This document shows positions 60,282 to 64,000 of a DNA stretch of 64,000 nucleotides, piece after piece. How positions within the stretch are numbered: position 1 is the stretch's first letter; each line of letters opens with the position of its first letter. Made by a program: the position numbers and the translations under genes. Source of the DNA: CAILZL01 sp050181835 (GTDB lineage Bacteria > Pseudomonadota > Gammaproteobacteria > Steroidobacterales > Steroidobacteraceae); assembly GCA_050181835.1 (NCBI GenBank), contig JBFXCU010000014.1:1-64000 (forward strand), given 5' to 3'. The notes beneath the pieces were generated by a model. That model made no database searches and was not told where the DNA came from. It saw only the letters and a program-made list of their open reading frames with translations.

Positions 60282-61634
60282 ATGACTTCCTTCGAGCAAT
60301 TGCAAATTCACGCAGAGCGAATTCGTGCCAGCGGTGCCTTGGGGCGGTCAGAGCTAATGCTGCGGTTGTTTAATTATTTTGTTGATTGCGCACGTACGCA
60401 GCGTGTCCCCAAAGAAATTGAAGTCGGTCTGGATGTGTTCGGTAAGAAAGCTGATTTCGACGTCGGTCAGGATGCAGTGGTGCGCGTCTACATCCACAAA
60501 CTGCGCCGTAAGCTGGACGATTACTACGCCGGGCCGGGCAAGGATGACGAGTCACGATGGATTATCCCGAAAGGTGAGTATCGGTTTGTATTTCAGGATC
60601 ATGCCGAATCGCCGCTGCAGGCTGAAGAGCCAGAGCCTGATGATCCAGTACTGAATAGTGAAGCCGAAGTTGAGCTGGAATCATTGGTGGCCAGTGCTGC
60701 TGCGCGTAGTAATGCACGTCGCTGGGTGCCATGGTTGATGGCGACGGTAGCAGCGTTATTGATCACTAATTTGGCGACACTTGTATTGCGTCCGACAGTG
60801 CAGCGTGACTCGGCTGACCTGCAAGCGGTGCGCAGCAATCCAATCTGGGCAAAATTGCTGGATGACAGCTTGCCTATCTATATTGTGGTAGGTGACTACT
60901 ACATATTTGGTGAACTAAGTGATGACGGCAGTCGGTTGCGACGACTGGTGCGTGACTTTGACATCAACTCTCCCAACGAGCTTGAGCAGCACCTCAAAAA
61001 TAGTCCCGATTTGGCAGATCGCTACATGGATTTGTCGTTGCAGTATCTACCGACATCAACGGCGTTTGCGTTACGTAATTTGATGCCGATTCTGGAACCA
61101 AATAATAAGGGGGCGCGTCAGGTACAAGTGATTCTCGCTTCCGATCTGACGCCTACCATGACGCGGTCGGCGCATATTATTTATGTCGGGCTGGTCAGTG
61201 GTATGGGAATACTGCGCCAGATCGTGTTTGACGGCTCACGATTCGCTATTGGCGATTCTTTCGATGAATTAATTGATTTGCAAACAGGTAAGCACTATGT
61301 GAGTCAGGCGAGTGCGGCGTTTGAGGATAGTCGCGCCATGTATATGGACTACGGTTATTTTTCCGCGCGCACAACGAAGGATGGTAATGAGTTGGTAATA
61401 CTGGCGGGCACTCGCGATGTTGCCTTGCTGCATGTTGCGGAGTCGGTGACACAATCTGTCTCACTTGCCAGTCTCGATAAGCAAGCCGATGTACAACAGG
61501 GTTTTGAAGGTTTTGAAGCATTGTACTCAGTCAAAGCTCTGGAGCGATCCAGTCTGGGTGGCCGGTTATTGTTGACGCATCAATTCGCGGCACGTCAACT
61601 GGGTGCAGCGGCCAGTTCGTCGGTTGCAAAATAG
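60282..61634 (+). CDS. Membrane-spanning regulator with OmpR-type winged helix
   Basis: ATG 60282 gives 450 residues. Residues about 1-105 look like a winged-helix DNA-binding domain: the segment AVVRVYIHKLRRKLDDYY (about 65-82) matches the recognition helix of OmpR-type proteins, and IPKGEYRFVF (95-104) the final hairpin with the G-Y-R-F motif. An acidic linker, one membrane helix (about 148-168) and a large periplasmic domain (170-450) follow. This is a CadC-like one-component layout, though the periplasmic domain is not one I recognise. Its place after the metal transporter and the shared CGTTAA repeats suggest control of that cluster. Confidence 0.72.
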   Translation: MTSFEQLQIHAERIRASGALGRSELMLRLFNYFVDCARTQRVPKEIEVGLDVFGKKADFDVGQDAVVRVYIHKLRRKLDDYYAGPGKDDESRWIIPKGEYRFVFQDHAESPLQAEEPEPDDPVLNSEAEVELESLVASAAARSNARRWVPWLMATVAALLITNLATLVLRPTVQRDSADLQAVRSNPIWAKLLDDSLPIYIVVGDYYIFGELSDDGSRLRRLVRDFDINSPNELEQHLKNSPDLADRYMDLSLQYLPTSTAFALRNLMPILEPNNKGARQVQVILASDLTPTMTRSAHIIYVGLVSGMGILRQIVFDGSRFAIGDSFDELIDLQTGKHYVSQASAAFEDSRAMYMDYGYFSARTTKDGNELVILAGTRDVALLHVAESVTQSVSLASLDKQADVQQGFEGFEALYSVKALERSSLGGRLLLTHQFAARQLGAAASSSVAK

Positions 61635-61643
61635 GTGAAGACG

Positions 61644-63581
61644 ATGCTACGTCGATGCAGTGCAATGATGGCGATACTCTTGAGTACACAGTGTCTCGCT
61701 GCCAGTGATCCTGATGTGATGGTACGTGGAGAGTTCAAGCAGGCTTATGCGGCGCCTGATTCGACAGTGCGTTCTGATAGCGCTGCGTTGAAAAAATATA
61801 TTCTGTACCCCTATCTGCAGGCTGCTCGGCTGCAACAAGCTTTGACGCAATCCAATCGTGATGCGGCATCGCTAGACAAAGAAATTAAAGTGTTCTTGCT
61901 GGCACAGCAGGGGATGCCGGTAGCACGTGAGTTGCGTTATCGCTGGTTGCTGGATTTAGCCAAGCGGCAGCAGTGGACAGAGTTTCTGAATATGTTGCCA
62001 ACAGACGTCAACGACGCCGAACTGCGTTGTTGGCAGGCAACCGCCATTCTGGCCACGCAATCAAGCGATGAACAGCTGCGCGTGCTGACTCCATTGTTGC
62101 CTGCACTATGGTTGAGTGGCAGCCGGTTGCCACCGGCGTGTAACGCGCCTTTCGACTGGGCGCGTAGTAACAACCTGATTACTTCGGCGTTGATCGAACA
62201 ACGTGCTCGCATGGCGTTGCAGGCGAGTAATGCGGATTTGGCGCGTGATCTTGCGGTGACTCTGTCCGCGACTAAGGCAGAGCCAATTCGCCAGTGGGCG
62301 ATGCTTATTGAAAAACCGCAACAAGCCATTGATGCCTTAATTGCTAATCCTGCTATCAAGGTTGAAGACGTGGCGTTGCAGGATGGTTGGTATCGCCTGG
62401 CTCGAAAGGATGCCGATGGGGCGATAGCGCGTTTTCCAGCGTTGATTAAAGCACGGGGATTGACCGCGGTAGCCGCCAGTCCTTATGCGCAGAGTGTGGC
62501 GCTGAGTTTGTCGTGGAGTCGCCGCAGTGAGGCGTTGGCATATTTTGCGAAGATACAGGCCAGCGATAAGTCCGAGCTGGGTTATGAATGGCATGTGCGC
62601 GCGGCGCTATGGGCTGAGGATTGGTCGATGGTTGCGCAAGTCATCAATGCCATGCCGGAGACGCTCAGGACACAAGCTCGTTGGCGCTACTGGCTGGCCC
62701 GTGCGAAAGAGCAGCTAAATGACGTTGCTAAGGCGCGCGATCTATATCAATCCCTGTTAGGGGCAAAGGATGACAATTACTACGCGGCGATGGCGGCAGC
62801 CCGACTGGGCGTGAGCTATACCCCAAACGCCAAGCCACTGATGGTGAATGCCAGCGTGATGCAGCAGCTGAGTGTCCAAGAAGCGATGCAGCGGATACGT
62901 GAATTGCTGCAAGTTGATTTGCGCAGCCAAGCTGTTTCGGAATGGAACGTGGCAAGCGCAATGTGGCAACGCGATCAGCAGCTGGCGGCAGCCAAGCTCA
63001 TTAGTGACTGGGGGTGGCATGATCAAGCGGTGGCAGTGACGGCGCGTATGGGGCTGTATAACGATTATGAATTACTGTATCCGCGCCCTTATGACGCGGC
63101 GGTAAACGCCGCTGCCAAATCAAGTGGCTTTAGTACCGACCTGATTTACGCGCAAATGCGTCAGGAAAGCCTGTTTCGTGCTGATGCAGTGTCTAGCGCG
63201 AATGCGCGTGGGCTATTGCAATTATTGCCCGCTACGGCGCGCAGTACCGCCCGACAATTCAAAATGCCTGCGCCCAGTGTGGAGGATTTATTCAATCCTG
63301 CTATCAATGTGCCATTGGGTGCGGTTCACCTCAAATCGCTACTTGAGCGTTTCAACGGGCAGACCATTGTGGCACTAGCGGCGTATAACGCCGGCCCTGG
63401 TGCCGCGCGACGCTGGTTGCCAGACAGGGCGATGGATTCGGATGTGTGGATGGAGAACATTCCGTACAACGAAACACGCGGTTATGTGCAGCGTATTCTC
63501 TGGCATAGCTTGGTATTCCACTGGTTACGCGCCGCTAAGCCGCTTGATACCCAAGCTTGGTTGGCGCGCGTGAGTGCTTGA
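61644..63581 (+). CDS. slt: Soluble lytic murein transglycosylase
   Basis: ATG 61644 follows AGGTGA at a good distance; a GTG at 61635 is weaker. The 645-residue product has a signal peptide (ends QCLAAS), the long alpha-superhelical ring of Slt70 and a C-terminal GH23 domain. The catalytic Glu is in YAQMRQESLFR; ARGLLQLLPATAR and VALAAYNAGPGAARRWLP follow. It cleaves peptidoglycan in the periplasm. It is 9 bp after the regulator stop. Confidence 0.93.
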   Translation: MLRRCSAMMAILLSTQCLAASDPDVMVRGEFKQAYAAPDSTVRSDSAALKKYILYPYLQAARLQQALTQSNRDAASLDKEIKVFLLAQQGMPVARELRYRWLLDLAKRQQWTEFLNMLPTDVNDAELRCWQATAILATQSSDEQLRVLTPLLPALWLSGSRLPPACNAPFDWARSNNLITSALIEQRARMALQASNADLARDLAVTLSATKAEPIRQWAMLIEKPQQAIDALIANPAIKVEDVALQDGWYRLARKDADGAIARFPALIKARGLTAVAASPYAQSVALSLSWSRRSEALAYFAKIQASDKSELGYEWHVRAALWAEDWSMVAQVINAMPETLRTQARWRYWLARAKEQLNDVAKARDLYQSLLGAKDDNYYAAMAAARLGVSYTPNAKPLMVNASVMQQLSVQEAMQRIRELLQVDLRSQAVSEWNVASAMWQRDQQLAAAKLISDWGWHDQAVAVTARMGLYNDYELLYPRPYDAAVNAAAKSSGFSTDLIYAQMRQESLFRADAVSSANARGLLQLLPATARSTARQFKMPAPSVEDLFNPAINVPLGAVHLKSLLERFNGQTIVALAAYNAGPGAARRWLPDRAMDSDVWMENIPYNETRGYVQRILWHSLVFHWLRAAKPLDTQAWLARVSA

Positions 63582-63594
63582 TCAGCAAAGCAAA

Positions 63595-63620
63595 ACGCCG
63601 AAACACAGGTGTTTCGGCGT
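63595..63620. terminator. Terminator hairpin between convergent genes
   Basis: Perfect stem ACGCCGAAACAC / GTGTTTCGGCGT with a 2-base centre. A T-rich tail occurs on the minus strand (GTTTTGCTTTG), so it best ends the minus-strand gene beyond the gap, but can also serve slt. Confidence 0.75.
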
Positions 63621-63659
63621 CGGTTGCATTCAGTGCTGATGGCTATCAACTAGCGCGAG

Positions 63660-63965
63660 CTAGCGGTCATCTTCCTCATCGTCGTCCCAGTCATCATCTT
63701 CNNNNNNNNNNNNNNNNNNNNNNNNNNNNNNNNNNNNNNNNNNNNNNNNNNNNNNNNNNNNNNNNNNNNNNNNNNNNNNNNNNNNNNNNNNNNNNNNNNN
63801 NTCCAGCTCATGCCAAATATCCAGGTCGAATTCTTCGATTTCGCCGTCTTCATGCTGAATCTGCACCAGCTCTTCGTCCGGATCTACCGCCAGCACCTTG
63901 AACAGGGATTCCTCTTCTAGGTCTTCGTACCACTGCCCCGGTACCGGATCAAAATCTCTTCCCAC
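63660..63965 (-). CDS. Small acidic protein interrupted by assembly gap (DUF6763-like)
   Basis: The N-terminal part begins GRDFDPVPGQWYEDLEEESLF and continues VQIQHEDGEIEEFDLDIWHEL; the C-terminal end is very acidic (EDDDWDDDEEDD). The pattern fits a DUF6763-type protein. GTG 63965 has AGGTG just upstream. A run of 100 N hides the middle, so the true length and the frame across the gap are unknown. Confidence 0.6.
   Translation of the reverse strand: MGRDFDPVPGQWYEDLEEESLFKVLAVDPDEELVQIQHEDGEIEEFDLDIWHELXXXXXXXXXXXXXXXXXXXXXXXXXXXXXXXXXXEDDDWDDDEEDDR
63702..63801. other. Assembly gap (100 N)
   Basis: Exactly 100 N in the acidic-protein gene. A round 100 is a common placeholder for a gap of unknown size, so distances across it are not reliable. 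Confidence 0.98.
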
Positions 63966-64000
63966 GTGACACCTCAAAAAAACGACAGGCCAAGACGGAG

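Overview
The window reads as a chromosomal segment of a motile gammaproteobacterium with a Gram-negative envelope. The best phylogenetic signal is the conserved block hemA/prfA (minus) and TPR lipoprotein-lolB-ispE-tRNA-Gln-prs-rplY-pth-ychF-tRNA-Met (plus), an order typical of Pseudomonas and relatives. Other supports are LolB, TorF-type porins, motAB with a sigma-28-like promoter, a CTGT-N8-ACAG LexA box and a Fur-box-like site. I do not assign a genus. The last part contains a run of 100 N (63702-63801), so this is a scaffold with a gap.

Layout. 1-400: IS21-like terminal repeats and a broken SNF2-helicase-like gene. 0.6-8.4 kb: an exported DFSGxW-type protein, a large membrane protein ending in a P-loop ATPase followed directly by an MscS channel gene, a second convergent MscS gene, and a secreted barrel-like protein. 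8.6-19.8 kb: motBA, two TorF porins, a PuuC-type aldehyde dehydrogenase, a Tat-exported PhoX-like phosphatase and a DUF748/AsmA-like envelope protein. 20-23.8 kb: exported peroxiredoxin, FAD-linked 2-hydroxyacid dehydrogenase, TPR protein, a 50-residue membrane protein and lepB.

24.1-27.8 kb is the most unusual stretch: a mobile or chromosomal integron. It has a full integron integrase gene (minus strand) with an exact LexA box over its promoter region, a GTTAGGC insertion point at the probable attI, and two gene cassettes on the plus strand, each ended by a recognisable attC. In both cassettes the inverse core site is the exact reverse complement of that cassette's own left core. Cassette 1 carries an AqpZ aquaporin. 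Cassette 2 is visibly AT-rich and carries three tightly packed genes: a pentapeptide-repeat protein with two membrane helices, a minimal nucleotidyltransferase and a 95-residue protein. This module is the best candidate for an undescribed system in the window, possibly defence or toxin-antitoxin, but that function is inference.

28-44.4 kb: WbuC-like cupin, photolyase, DUF2189 protein, htpX, proA, an OmpA-family protein, a cytochrome c'-like protein, a molybdenum cofactor operon (moeA-moaA-moaC-mobA::moaD fusion-moaE), mtgA, ppiB, prmC, bfd-bfr (iron storage, with a Fur-like site upstream) and a methyltransferase-like gene. 44.5-54.2 kb is the translation, haem and isoprenoid housekeeping block with two tRNAs.

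54.6-61.6 kb is a metal-uptake cluster: two small exported proteins, a membrane-anchored protein, a ZnuA-like binding protein, ATPase, permease and a second, ligand-poor binding protein. It is followed by a membrane-spanning regulator with an OmpR-type winged helix. Tandem CGTTAA-type repeats at 10-11 bp spacing lie upstream of both the first gene of the cluster and the regulator, suggesting one regulon. The window ends with a soluble lytic transglycosylase and a small acidic protein interrupted by the gap.
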